DNA of 52,137 nt, taken from assembly GCA_903907865.1 (NCBI GenBank), contig CAIVPR010000176.1, forward strand, positions 1-52,137, read 5' to 3'. The notes under the pieces are model-generated. The model was not told where the DNA came from. It ran no database searches and saw only the letters and a list, made by a program, of their open reading frames with translations. A program made the position numbers and the translations under genes. This DNA comes from an uncultured Acidobacteriia bacterium. GTDB taxonomy: Bacteria > Acidobacteriota > Terriglobia > Bryobacterales > Bryobacteraceae. The first letter of the stretch is position 1. Each line of letters opens with the position of its first letter. This document shows, piece by piece, positions 25,616 through 34,569 of the stretch.

Positions 25616-26860
25616 ATGTGCCGTATGGGTCGCGCACTCTTAGTCCTGTTCTGCACGTCGGTCGTTTGCCCGGCCCTCACACCGGACCAGTGGCGTCAGG
25701 ATCTGCAGGCGCTGGCAACCCGTTTACCCGCGTTGGATCAATATTTTTTCGTCCATGCTTCCCGTTCCGACTTCGATGCGGCCGTGGCGGTCTTGGACGC
25801 GGACCTTTCCAATCTTTCCGACGGACAGATTGTCAGCCGCATGGCCCAACTGGTGGCGATGGGCGGGGATGGCCATACAAACCTGTCGCTCCTGCAGTCG
25901 GCAGCGAAATTCCATGTTTTCCCTTTGGCGCTCTCGTGGTTCCAAGAGGGCATCTACGTCACCGGAGCCGCGTCGTCACCGGCAGCCTTGCCCGCTCTGG
26001 GGAAGCGTTTGATTCGCATCAACGACACGGCTGTCGATGACGCAGTGGCGCTGGTGTCGACCGCGATCTCGCATGACACCGACCAGTGGGTCAAATTCCA
26101 AGCCCCCGCCTACTTGGCCATTCCCGAGCTTCTGGCAACAGTCGGCATCATCCCTGACCCTTCCCAAGCCCGATACACTTTCGACAACGGGGATGGCACC
26201 GAGCTCCCGGTCGACTTGGCGGCCTTTCCGACGGGTAGTTCGGTGGCATACAAGGCCCCGCGCTCAGCGTTCCCCAACCAACCGCTCTACCAGCGAAACT
26301 CCCTGTTCTACTACTGGGCCCGGTATTTGGACGACTCCTCCACACTCTACATCAAATACAACAGCTGCGCGCAGGACCCGTCGTTCCCGTTCGCCGTCTT
26401 CGTCGCGCAGGTACTGGCCGTGGTCGATAACAAGCCGGTCTCACGGATCATTTATGACTTACGGAACAACGAGGGCGGCGACACGTCCGTCATCCAGCCG
26501 CTGCTGGCCGGACTCCAGGATCGGCAACGGCGCGGTATCCTCCCTGCCGGGCTTTCGACGGTGACGATCATTGGACGGGAGACATTTTCGTCCGGTGTCC
26601 TCAACGCCTATGACATGTGGGTCAAGGGGGCCACGCTGGTGGGGGAGGCTGCGGGCTGGAATCCCAATGGTTTCGGACAGGTGGGGTCGTTGTATCTGCC
26701 CAACTCCGGCTTGAGGGTCTCGTATTCCACGAGGAAATTCACGCTGGGTGGAGTAGGCTCGCTCTTGGTGCCCGATGTGGCAGTTGACTGGAGGTGGGCC
26801 GACTACGTGCAGGAAGGCGACGCATTCCTGGCTGCGGCGCTGACAGTGCAGCCGCGATAG
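25616..26860 (+). CDS. Secreted S41-like peptidase
   Basis: A protein of about 414 residues with a signal peptide (MCRMGRALLVLFCTSVVCPA). The C-terminal half resembles the S41 (tail-specific protease) fold: VSRIIYDLRNNEGGDTSVIQPLLAGL matches the family strand with D-x-R-x-N-x-G-G. GRETFSSGVLNAYDMWVKGATLVGEAAG is the region that holds the catalytic Ser in the family. No PDZ domain is evident; the N-terminal half has a helical part (DALATRLPALDQYFF-like) and YLAIPELL. The substrate is unknown. The in-frame ATG at 25484 lies inside the inserted element and is rejected. It was probably co-transcribed with the hydrolase before the insertion. Confidence 0.8.
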   Translation: MCRMGRALLVLFCTSVVCPALTPDQWRQDLQALATRLPALDQYFFVHASRSDFDAAVAVLDADLSNLSDGQIVSRMAQLVAMGGDGHTNLSLLQSAAKFHVFPLALSWFQEGIYVTGAASSPAALPALGKRLIRINDTAVDDAVALVSTAISHDTDQWVKFQAPAYLAIPELLATVGIIPDPSQARYTFDNGDGTELPVDLAAFPTGSSVAYKAPRSAFPNQPLYQRNSLFYYWARYLDDSSTLYIKYNSCAQDPSFPFAVFVAQVLAVVDNKPVSRIIYDLRNNEGGDTSVIQPLLAGLQDRQRRGILPAGLSTVTIIGRETFSSGVLNAYDMWVKGATLVGEAAGWNPNGFGQVGSLYLPNSGLRVSYSTRKFTLGGVGSLLVPDVAVDWRWADYVQEGDAFLAAALTVQPR

Positions 26861-26869
26861 AATCCGGTC

Positions 26870-27235
26870 ATGAACAGAGTAATCCATTTTGAAATTCCGG
26901 CGAACGATCCAGAGGCTCTGGCCTCGTTCTACAACAAAGTTTTCGGCTGGCAGACGGAGAAGGCCCCCGGTCCGATGGAGTATTGGCTGATGAAGACCGG
27001 GGAAGGCGAGCCCGGAATTGACGGCGGGTTCCTCCGGCGGCACCATCCGAGTCAGCCAGCCTGCAATACGATCTCGGTGGCATCGGTGGACGCGGCGTTG
27101 GAGGCCGTATTGGCGAACGGCGGCAAGATCGCTTTACCGAGGATGGCGGTTCCGGGATATGGCTGGCTCGCCTACTTCATGGATCCCGAGGGCACGGTGA
27201 CAGGCGTTCTGGAGGCGGACCCGGCGGCGGCCTGA
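26870..27235 (+). CDS. VOC family protein
   Basis: A 121-residue VOC protein: MNRVIHFEIPANDPEALASFYNKVFGWQTEKAPGPMEYWLMKTG, then GIDGGFLRRHH, VASVDAALEAVLANGGKIALPRMAVPGYGWLAYFMDPEGTVTGVLE. The order FEIPANDPExxxxFYxxVFGW and YFxDPEGTxxGV is typical of the glyoxalase-like group often called lactoylglutathione lyase-related. The reaction is unknown. TAGAAT at 26858-26863 lies six bases before the ATG, overlapping the stop of the previous gene, so a leaderless transcript is likely. Confidence 0.9.
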   Translation: MNRVIHFEIPANDPEALASFYNKVFGWQTEKAPGPMEYWLMKTGEGEPGIDGGFLRRHHPSQPACNTISVASVDAALEAVLANGGKIALPRMAVPGYGWLAYFMDPEGTVTGVLEADPAAA

Positions 27236-27345
27236 AGCGAGGTCGAGGTCGGCTCGGCGGGGTTCCACTTGTCTTTTTGTAAGTTTTCAGCGGCTCCTTA
27301 GGCCGGAACTGTTACACTTCTCCAATACTGACTCTCGCTAACCTC

Positions 27346-29511
27346 ATGCGCCGACTCCTTACCACCACTGTTGCAGCCGGTCTTGCGCTGTGCACGGGCG
27401 TTCTTGTTACCAACGCCGCCCCGCAGTCCAAGTCCAAGGCCGCCAAGGCGAAACCCGCCACGCCAGCAACTCCTTCCTTCGGCAATTCCGACGCCATCAC
27501 CGAGAAGGAACTCCAAGTCTACGACTACTTTCTGGCCTCGGACCAGCTCGAAGGCCGCAACCTGCCGTCGCGCGGTTTTGACACGGCGGCACTGTATGTC
27601 GCCAGTCATCTGGCGGAGTGGGGGATCAAGCCCGGCGGCAGCACTTCGGGCACAAATGGCCCGCTGCAACCATATTTCCAACCATTCGAGTTGGTAACGA
27701 AGGCTGTCGTTCCGGCAGATTCCAAGGCGTCGGTCACGGGTCCGGCACCGGCTGGCGGACGCGGTGGACGCGGCGGGGGAGGAGCCCCGCCTGAAGCGGC
27801 ACCGGCTCCGGCTCCAGCTGCTGCGGATGCTGGCGGTCAAGGTCGCGGTGGACGCGGCGGTCGCGGTGGTGGTGCCGGCGGTGTTCGCACCACGGAATTC
27901 GAATACGGCAAGGATTGGTCGGTGGTCGCGGGCGGCAGGGGTGGCCCGCCGCTCGAAGCGTTCGAGCTTTCGGGAAACCTAGTCTTCGTCGGCAACGGCT
28001 ATGTGGTTAACAAGACCAAGACGGACCCGTTTGCGGGTCTCGATGTGAAGGGGAAGATCGTCGTGGTTGCCGGGCTGCCGGCCGAGATAGCGGCGCAGCA
28101 GGAGCAGTTGGCGGCTGGTCGGGGCGGTAGGGGTGGCGGAGCGCCAACCGACGCGCCCGCCGCAGGAGACAATCCCGCCGCGGCCGCCGGTGCTGGTGGC
28201 GGTGGTGGCGGACAAGCACCGCCCAATCCCCTGGGCGAAACCTGTGTCGACTTCCTCACGCCGGAAGCGGCTGCAGCCAAGAACGGCGCGGTCGCGGTGG
28301 TCACCATTGCCAGCTTCCAGCAGTTGACCGCCATGGCCAATCCCAACGCGGCGGGCGGCTTCGGCGGCTTTGGGGGAGGCGGTGGTGGCGGTGGCGGACG
28401 CGGTGGGGCGAATGGACCGACCTATACCGCGCCAAAACTGCAGGTCAAGCCTGCGTGCCCGGTGGTTCCGTCGGTTACCGCCGGACTGGGCTTGGCCACG
28501 GCCATCTTCGCCGGAGAGAAGAAAACTGCCGCGCAGATCTTCTACGCCGCGGGCAGCGGGGCTAAGCAGGATTCCTTCGCCCTCGGCGCAAACACCAAGA
28601 TCAGCCTGAAGGTGTCCGTTAAGAGCGAGGCCGGGCATGCCGAGAACGTGGTGGGCATCATTGAAGGCTCGGATCCGGTCAAGAAGGACGAATTCGTCGT
28701 CATGAGTGCCCACTTGGACCACATCGGTCTGGCTGCCGCCGCCCCCGGCGCGCACAACGTGAACAACGGTGCCGACGACGATGGTTCCGGCTCCACGGCG
28801 CTCCTTGGCATCGCGCGCGCCTACGCCGAAGGTGCCGCCAAGGGCATCCGTCCGGCGCGCAGCATCATCTTCTTGTGGAACGCGGGCGAGGAGAAGGGTC
28901 TCTGGGGTTCGCAGTACTTCAACGAGTACCCCTTCGTGGATATCACCAAGGTTGTGGCGAATCTCAACATTGACATGATCGGTCGCACCAAGGGCCCCGG
29001 CTTTACCGACCCCGATCCCACGCACGTGCTCTGCGAGCCCGGTGAAGTGATGCTGGTGGGTCCGCAGATCAGCAGCGACGACATGGAGAAGACCATCGAA
29101 ACGGTCAACGACAACTACCAGAAGCTGAAGCTGAACCATTTCTACGACGCCGTCGCGCCGGACAAGACGCACGACAACCTGGGCCCGCAACCGCGCGGCC
29201 AGCGGATCTTCTACCGCAGCGACCACTACAACTTCGCCAAAATGGGGATCCCGATCGTCTTCGTGACCACCGGCCTACATCCCGACTACCACCGTGCCAC
29301 CGACACGCCCGACAAGATCGACTACCACGAGATCCTAGTGGTGTCGAAGACCGTCGCCGCCGTGGGCTGGGTGCTGGCAAACCAGGCGGAACGGCCGCGG
29401 ATCAACGAAAAGCTGCCCGAGCAGTTGCAGAAGGACATGAAGACGGCCAAGGAGCAGGGCTGGGGTAAATTGACTCCGGTGATGGCTCCGGTGCCGGGGG
29501 AACCGTTCTAG
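27346..29511 (+). CDS. Secreted M28 metallopeptidase with Gly/Arg-rich inserts
   Basis: A 721-residue exported peptidase, signal peptide about residues 1-25. The zinc aminopeptidase domain shows the family ligands in order: SAHLDH, GADDDGSGS, AGEEKGLWGS (catalytic Glu and ligand Glu), NIDMIGR, and a late YRSDHYNF His. Upstream is a PA-like domain split by three low-complexity stretches rich in Gly, Arg and Ala (about 140-185, 250-290 and 335-358), with RGGRGG units. M28 enzymes cleave N-terminal residues or dipeptides outside the cell. The inserts are probably surface loops. A terminator follows the gene. Confidence 0.93.
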   Translation: MRRLLTTTVAAGLALCTGVLVTNAAPQSKSKAAKAKPATPATPSFGNSDAITEKELQVYDYFLASDQLEGRNLPSRGFDTAALYVASHLAEWGIKPGGSTSGTNGPLQPYFQPFELVTKAVVPADSKASVTGPAPAGGRGGRGGGGAPPEAAPAPAPAAADAGGQGRGGRGGRGGGAGGVRTTEFEYGKDWSVVAGGRGGPPLEAFELSGNLVFVGNGYVVNKTKTDPFAGLDVKGKIVVVAGLPAEIAAQQEQLAAGRGGRGGGAPTDAPAAGDNPAAAAGAGGGGGGQAPPNPLGETCVDFLTPEAAAAKNGAVAVVTIASFQQLTAMANPNAAGGFGGFGGGGGGGGGRGGANGPTYTAPKLQVKPACPVVPSVTAGLGLATAIFAGEKKTAAQIFYAAGSGAKQDSFALGANTKISLKVSVKSEAGHAENVVGIIEGSDPVKKDEFVVMSAHLDHIGLAAAAPGAHNVNNGADDDGSGSTALLGIARAYAEGAAKGIRPARSIIFLWNAGEEKGLWGSQYFNEYPFVDITKVVANLNIDMIGRTKGPGFTDPDPTHVLCEPGEVMLVGPQISSDDMEKTIETVNDNYQKLKLNHFYDAVAPDKTHDNLGPQPRGQRIFYRSDHYNFAKMGIPIVFVTTGLHPDYHRATDTPDKIDYHEILVVSKTVAAVGWVLANQAERPRINEKLPEQLQKDMKTAKEQGWGKLTPVMAPVPGEPF

Positions 29512-29536
29512 GCAGGGAGACGGGCTCAAATAAACA

Positions 29537-29578
29537 CTCCCTTGCGGTCGTGGCTCGGTACCGCAAGGGAGCGTTTTT
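29537..29578. terminator. Bidirectional terminator carrying a repeated hairpin sequence
   Basis: A 12-bp perfect stem, CTCCCTTGCGGT at 29537-29548 with ACCGCAAGGGAG at 29560-29571, an 11-base loop, then T5 on the plus strand. It lies between the convergent peptidase and queD genes; a looser T-rich stretch follows on the minus strand, so it may serve both. Its left arm and loop resemble 52088-52115 near the window end. Confidence 0.85.
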
Positions 29579-29595
29579 CCCACCCAAACCGAAAA

Positions 29596-29967
29596 CTACG
29601 GCTTGTATGTGGCCGACTGGATGTCGGTCTCCCAAACCTTGACCTCGGCCACCTCGACCCGGTCCACCAGGGTGAGCGCCTGCGCCAGTTCGCCGTAGAA
29701 GTACCACGCCATGTTCTCGGCTGTGGGATTCAATTCCGTGAACGGCTCCACGTCGTTGATGAACACGTGGTCCAGCTTGTCGGAGATGGCGCGGAGGATG
29801 CGCTTCAACTCCGTGAAATCCACCAACATGCCCACGGGATCGAGCTTCTCGCCCCGCAGCGTGACCTGGACTCGGTAATTGTGGCCGTGCACGTTCTCGC
29901 ACTTGCCACGGTAATTGCGGAGCGCGTGCCCCGCCGCGAACGTGTGTTCCACTGAAACTTCAAACAT
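29596..29967 (-). CDS. queD: 6-carboxytetrahydropterin synthase (QueD)
   Basis: A 123-residue PTPS-family enzyme that converts dihydroneopterin triphosphate to 6-carboxy-tetrahydropterin in queuosine/7-deazapurine synthesis. Zinc-binding His residues are seen in FAAGHALRNY (H14) and in the KCENVHGHNY motif (H27 and H29), which also holds the catalytic Cys at residue 23. VDFTELKRILRAISDKLDHVFIND and PTAENMAWYFYGEL are family blocks. The C-ENVHGHNY form favours QueD over eukaryote-type pyruvoyl synthases. The other queuosine genes are not in the window. Confidence 0.93.
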   Translation of the reverse strand: MFEVSVEHTFAAGHALRNYRGKCENVHGHNYRVQVTLRGEKLDPVGMLVDFTELKRILRAISDKLDHVFINDVEPFTELNPTAENMAWYFYGELAQALTLVDRVEVAEVKVWETDIQSATYKP

Positions 29968-30042
29968 CTATTTCCAAACCTCTGCTACCAACCTTCAGGA
30001 TAACGGATGCCAACGCGGGGACGCCGATGCGGTTCCCAAAAG

Positions 30043-30071
30043 AAAAAGGCCGGACCCGGTAGGGTCCGGCC
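30043..30071 (-). terminator. Rho-independent terminator after the DUF1501 gene
   Basis: A perfect 10-bp stem, GGCCGGACCC at 30048-30057 and GGGTCCGGCC at 30062-30071, with a four-base loop. On the minus strand it is followed by T5 (complement of 30043-30047). It lies 25 bases past the stop of the minus-strand DUF1501 gene. Confidence 0.9.
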
Positions 30072-30096
30072 ATATCAGCCCAAGCTGCCGTCTTTG

Positions 30097-31467
30097 CTAA
30101 CCCAGGAAGCCCAACGTCTGGCCGCCGAAGTTCGCGGTCAAATTCGGGAACAGGGTCCCCAACTGTGCGCTCGGCACGCCGAACCACTTGGCCAAAGTCG
30201 CCGCATACTGGTCCACCGACGTCGTCGGGATCAGCGTGCCGCGCTGGTTGGCGTCCACCAGGCTGCCCAACTGGAGGGTCGGGAATTGCCCGTAGAACTT
30301 GCCGCCCTGCACCGCGCCGCCCACGATGAAGTGGTGGCTGCCCCACGCGTGGTCGGTGCCGGTGTTGCCGTTCGGGTTTAAGGTGCGCCCGAATTCGGAA
30401 GCCGTGAACAGCGTCACCTGCTGGCCCACGCCGAGTTCACTCTGCATGCACTGCTGGAACGCCCCGACCGCCTGGCTGAGCTGGAGCAGGAGTGCGTCCT
30501 GCGTGGCCAACTGCACGCCGTGGGTGTCGAAGCCGCCGAGTTGGCAGAAGAAGATCTGCCGCGTCAGACCCAGTGTGGGCTGCGCCTTGATCATCTTGGC
30601 CACCGTCGCCAGCTGCGGTGACAGCTGGTTGGGGGCATCGGGCGTGCCTGAAGGGAATACAGTCGACAGGGAGATGCTCGACAGCGCGTTGGAGAGCAGG
30701 TTGGCGTAGTTCACGCCGCGCTGCATGTTGCCGTTGGCTGCCTGGACCATCTGCATGCCGTTGTTGAACGTCAGCACCTGCTGCAGTCCGTTGCCCGCGC
30801 TCTGCGAAACACCGAGGATCGGCGTGCCGCCAGGGGGCACCGAGGCCGGGAACGTCGACTGTCCGGTGCAGAACAAGCTGGCACCGCTGGTCGACGTGGC
30901 GGCCGGGAACGCCGCGCCGGTGTTCAGGGACGTCATGAAGTCCGCCAACCCGCCGCCCCAGCCGAAGCTGCCGAGGCCGGTCGGATTCGACGTCTGCCAC
31001 TGCCCCTGTTGGTCCGAGTGCGAGAACAGGGCGCTGGGCAGCGCGGCGCTGTTGCCCGGCGAGTTGTAGCTGTTGCGGTCGGTCGGCTTGACCAACATGC
31101 CCACGTTGGCGAGCACTGCGGCGCTGCCAGAGTTGTAGAGGGCCTGGATTTCCGGCATCTGGGTGTGCAACCCATAGACGTCGGAACCGTTGTTGATGGT
31201 TTTCAAGCCCGCCGACGGCAGGGCAAGGAAGCTGCGCCCTTTCGCGTAGGTGGCGTAGTCGGCCCCTTGAATTCCGGTATGGATCGGAATGACGGTGTTG
31301 TGCCCGTCATTGCCACCGGCCATGAACACGCAAACCAACGCCTTGTAGTTGCCGTTCGCGGCGAGGGCATTCATTTCGCCGAACTTCCCGAGCGCCCCGA
31401 GGGCGCCTGCTGCGGACACGGACCGGACCACGTCGCGCATGAAACCACGTCTGGATCGAATCAACAT
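30097..31467 (-). CDS. DUF1501 domain protein
   Basis: A 456-residue exported protein with a Tat-like signal (RSRRGFMRDVVRSVSAAGALGALGKF). Family features are KALVCVFMAGGNDGHNTVIP near residue 45, GVQLATQ after FFCQLGGFDTHG, and LFTASEFGRTLNPNGNTGTDHAWGSHHFIVGGAVQGG near the C-terminus, an alkaline-phosphatase-like/sulfatase-related arrangement. DUF1501 proteins are exported and almost always encoded beside a DUF1800 protein, as here; the joint function is unknown. The DUF1800 gene is 48 bases upstream on the same strand. Confidence 0.95.
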   Translation of the reverse strand: MLIRSRRGFMRDVVRSVSAAGALGALGKFGEMNALAANGNYKALVCVFMAGGNDGHNTVIPIHTGIQGADYATYAKGRSFLALPSAGLKTINNGSDVYGLHTQMPEIQALYNSGSAAVLANVGMLVKPTDRNSYNSPGNSAALPSALFSHSDQQGQWQTSNPTGLGSFGWGGGLADFMTSLNTGAAFPAATSTSGASLFCTGQSTFPASVPPGGTPILGVSQSAGNGLQQVLTFNNGMQMVQAANGNMQRGVNYANLLSNALSSISLSTVFPSGTPDAPNQLSPQLATVAKMIKAQPTLGLTRQIFFCQLGGFDTHGVQLATQDALLLQLSQAVGAFQQCMQSELGVGQQVTLFTASEFGRTLNPNGNTGTDHAWGSHHFIVGGAVQGGKFYGQFPTLQLGSLVDANQRGTLIPTTSVDQYAATLAKWFGVPSAQLGTLFPNLTANFGGQTLGFLG

Positions 31468-31515
31468 TGTCTTGTCTCTTTCTCTGTGTTCTTGGGTTCT
31501 TTGTTGCGGGTTCGA

Positions 31516-34320
31516 TTAGTGCCACACGCTGTAGTAGCCGGAGCTGATGATCGTATAGATCGCCGTCTGCACCCGGGAGTAGTTGCCGTTGGTGTCCGCC
31601 GTCGCGGCCGCCACCACCAGAGACTTCAGGGCCGGCGGCATCGTGCCGTGGGTGAAGGTCAGGTCGAGGGCGTCCACCAGGGTCGCCGGGGTCTGGGCCA
31701 AGGCGAGGAACGGGGTCTCATCCAAGTAGGTCGCATCGGTCGAAGGTCCGTAGTAGATTACCGAGCTTTGGTACCCGGCAATCATGTTCCATAGCATGTT
31801 CGCCCGGTAAACCGCGTTGTTCGGGGTGTCGATCTGGAATTCCGGTCCGTAGAGCGGTGTTCCAGGCGCATGGAAGAACGGCGAGAAGTAGTTGAACACG
31901 CTGGGCGAGTTGTACAGATCCTCATTCAGGTTGTAGAGGTCGAACCCGAAGTAGTTGGTATCCGCCATGCTGCCACCCATCGCCCGGTAGATGGCCGGAA
32001 TCAGGAGCAGAGGCTCGGTCAGGTGTCCATCGGCAACTTGGTCGTTGCCGCCGTTGTCGTTGGCGCGGGCCTCGGGATCAAGCAGGATCGCGGTGATCAC
32101 CGCCTGCATGTCGCCGCGGACGCCCTGGCCATTGTTGGCGAACACCGCAGCGACGCGCTGGATGTAAGCGGGGCTCGGGTTGCTCTTCACCAAGTGCTGG
32201 ATCAGATTGCGTCCAACGAACGGTCCCACGTTCGGGTGGTTGAAGATGTTGTCGAGGGCGGCGTCCACGTCGGCCTGCGGGGAGAGGCCGGCTTGGATCT
32301 GGACACCGTTCAGCAGCGTCTTGCCACCGGCATCGTGCATCGGGGCCCACGGTTGCATTGGCGCTGTGGCGTTGTAGAACTGACCCCAGTACTGCGCTGG
32401 AGCGAAGGTCCAACCCGTGAACACGCGGGCAAACTCTGTAACCGTGAACTGCGAGTACGTCGGAATCGGGTTCCCGATGGCGTCCGTAATCACGGTGCCG
32501 TCCTGGTTCAACGCCTTGGTGCCGATGCTGAAGAGCTGCAGGATTTCGCGGGCGTAGTTCTCATTGGCCACGCTGCCACTGTTCGGGTTGGCCTTGGCGT
32601 TGTTGCCCATGTCGAGGTAGTAACCCATGGCACCGCTCAAGGTCACATCCGACAGGATCTGGCGGTAGTTCTTGAACGCGTCGTTCAGCAACATCGTCTG
32701 GTAGGGAATCACGTTGCCGTTAAAGATCAACTTGCTGATCGAGGTTACGAACAGCTGGCTGTAGGCGAAGCCAACGCGCTGGCGGAGTTGGTCGGCGTTC
32801 ATCGTCGCATTGGTGAGGAACGCGGTCAGGATTCCACCTTGGCTCGAACCCGCCAAGCGGCTGTAATCGGAAACCTGCGGCATGGTGAACTGTTCGTTCA
32901 GCCAGCCTTGGAAGCCGACCTGCTGGACGTGCGCCGCATCCTTGGGAGACGGTCCGAAGGCCCCCTGCTCGAGGAACCGGCGGGCTGCCGCCGCGGAAAC
33001 CTGCGCGTTGGATACGCCGACCGTGATCGGATACGGGGCCGACGACACGGCACCGTTGCTCACAACCAAGTTCACGTTGCCGGACACGCTGGCGAAACCG
33101 GAAACGTTGATACCGTTCGCCGACGAGCCCGTGAGGTTGGCGGTGGCGTTGCCCAGCAGGATCGTCGACTTGCCGGTGAACCCGGTGCCGCTGATCGTCA
33201 TGGTGAAGGCGCCGAGCGGGATGGAGTTGGTGGGCGTGCCGTTGACCGTGATACCCGTGATCACCGGTGTCGGGAGGATCAGGGTGACGCTGGCGGCTGC
33301 GGTGCCGTTCGGACCAATGGCCTTCACGGTATCGACCAACGTTGCCGGCGTGTTCACGGGAGCGGTGTAGAGTCCGTTTGCGGTCACGCTGCCGTACGTT
33401 GCGCTCCACATGGTGGCACCGGCGGAGGTGAACTGCTGTGTCGCACCTAGATTCAGGGAGACGGCGGTCGGCGCGATGGTCTGCGGGGTTGTGCTGACGA
33501 GGCTGATGCTCGCCGTGGCGGTGCCGCCGGGACCGGTCGCGGTCACGGTTGCTATGCCGGATGCCGGCATGGTCGCCGGGGCCGTATAGAGGCCGGCCGG
33601 GGTGACGGTGCCGACGCTGGCGGTAAAGCCGGTCGCATTGGCCGAGGTGAACTGTTGGGTGGTGCCGAGCGTGACGCTAACGGAAGCAGGAGCTATGGTC
33701 TGCGGCGGCGGCGGACCTGCCGCGACGAACGGAATGCTCACGATCGGCCCCCAAAGGCTGCCGGCATTCATCGCCATGAACGGCACCTTCGTGGCAGTCC
33801 CCTGCCATCCGGAGACTTTCAGGGTCGTGCTGTTCACGAAGGTGGTGGGTAGATTGGCACCGCCCGCTTGGACGGTTGCCCCGCTCTTGAAGCCCACTCC
33901 CGTGACGATGACGTTATAGCTGCCCGTGGGCACAGGCATCGGGCTGACGGACGTGATGGTCGGCCCTGCGGGCGCGACGTTTACGTACGTGACGGCCATC
34001 GTCTTCTTGTCGTTGGCGAGCGCGATCACCGTAATCCCGTTCGCGGGGATCGTGGCCGGGGCCGTGTAGAGGCCGGTTTGTGTGATGGTGCCGTAGGTCG
34101 AGTTGCCGCCGGTGATTCCGACAACCTGCCATGTGACCGTGGTGTTGGCGAGGCCGGTCACGGTGGCTGTATATTGGAGCTGCTGGTTTACACCGATGGT
34201 GGTGTACCCCGGGCTTAAGGAGATGGACTGCGCCATCGCCGATTGGACGAACATCGCCGGGACGCACAACGCGGCGCACAACAGCGCTGCTTGTTTGATA
34301 CTGGACTGCTGGGTTCTCAT
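31516..34320 (-). CDS. DUF1800 domain protein with Ig-like repeats
   Basis: A 934-residue secreted protein. After a signal peptide (about 1-30) come several Ig-like beta-sandwich units: two close repeats share PQTIAPxxVSxxLGxTQQFTSAxAT and GLYTAPxxxPA (about 205-340), next to IPT/TIG-like units (TSVSPMPVPTGSYNVIVTGVGFKSGATVQ and ITGITVNGTPTNSIPLGAFTMTISGTGF). The C-terminal DUF1800 part starts near 440 (AAAARRFLEQGAFGPSPKDAAHVQQVG), with MNENYAREILQLFSIG-like NENYAREILQLFSIGTKALNQDG and FTGWTF. It probably acts outside the cell together with the downstream DUF1501 protein. GGAGG lies about 12 bases before the ATG. Confidence 0.93.
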   Translation of the reverse strand: MRTQQSSIKQAALLCAALCVPAMFVQSAMAQSISLSPGYTTIGVNQQLQYTATVTGLANTTVTWQVVGITGGNSTYGTITQTGLYTAPATIPANGITVIALANDKKTMAVTYVNVAPAGPTITSVSPMPVPTGSYNVIVTGVGFKSGATVQAGGANLPTTFVNSTTLKVSGWQGTATKVPFMAMNAGSLWGPIVSIPFVAAGPPPPQTIAPASVSVTLGTTQQFTSANATGFTASVGTVTPAGLYTAPATMPASGIATVTATGPGGTATASISLVSTTPQTIAPTAVSLNLGATQQFTSAGATMWSATYGSVTANGLYTAPVNTPATLVDTVKAIGPNGTAAASVTLILPTPVITGITVNGTPTNSIPLGAFTMTISGTGFTGKSTILLGNATANLTGSSANGINVSGFASVSGNVNLVVSNGAVSSAPYPITVGVSNAQVSAAAARRFLEQGAFGPSPKDAAHVQQVGFQGWLNEQFTMPQVSDYSRLAGSSQGGILTAFLTNATMNADQLRQRVGFAYSQLFVTSISKLIFNGNVIPYQTMLLNDAFKNYRQILSDVTLSGAMGYYLDMGNNAKANPNSGSVANENYAREILQLFSIGTKALNQDGTVITDAIGNPIPTYSQFTVTEFARVFTGWTFAPAQYWGQFYNATAPMQPWAPMHDAGGKTLLNGVQIQAGLSPQADVDAALDNIFNHPNVGPFVGRNLIQHLVKSNPSPAYIQRVAAVFANNGQGVRGDMQAVITAILLDPEARANDNGGNDQVADGHLTEPLLLIPAIYRAMGGSMADTNYFGFDLYNLNEDLYNSPSVFNYFSPFFHAPGTPLYGPEFQIDTPNNAVYRANMLWNMIAGYQSSVIYYGPSTDATYLDETPFLALAQTPATLVDALDLTFTHGTMPPALKSLVVAAATADTNGNYSRVQTAIYTIISSGYYSVWH

Positions 34321-34569
34321 TTGGATATTGGCCTCCGACTGCCTTTGTTCCTTGCGTTTGTACTACCGTGTTTGATCCGATGGCTTCCGTTGCATGCCCG
34401 AACTTGAGTCCAGGCAGGAAGTCACGTTAACCAGAGAACGAAAACCTCCGCGCGAATCGCTCACAAAAAACGCACGCAAGTAAAAGAATACATTGCTTGA
34501 AGCGTGTCATCGGGGTGTAACGAAGTGCTCCCGCGCGGCACTATATAAGCCACGGCATACACTGGTGCA

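Noticed and set aside
27979-29226. Minus-strand open frame opposite the M28 peptidase
   Set aside because: It is the reverse of a clear zinc peptidase and has no ribosome-binding site or family match.
31870-33450. Plus-strand open frame of 526 residues opposite the DUF1800 gene
   Set aside because: The minus-strand protein has a signal peptide, Ig repeats and a DUF1800 domain; the plus-strand translation has no recognisable feature.
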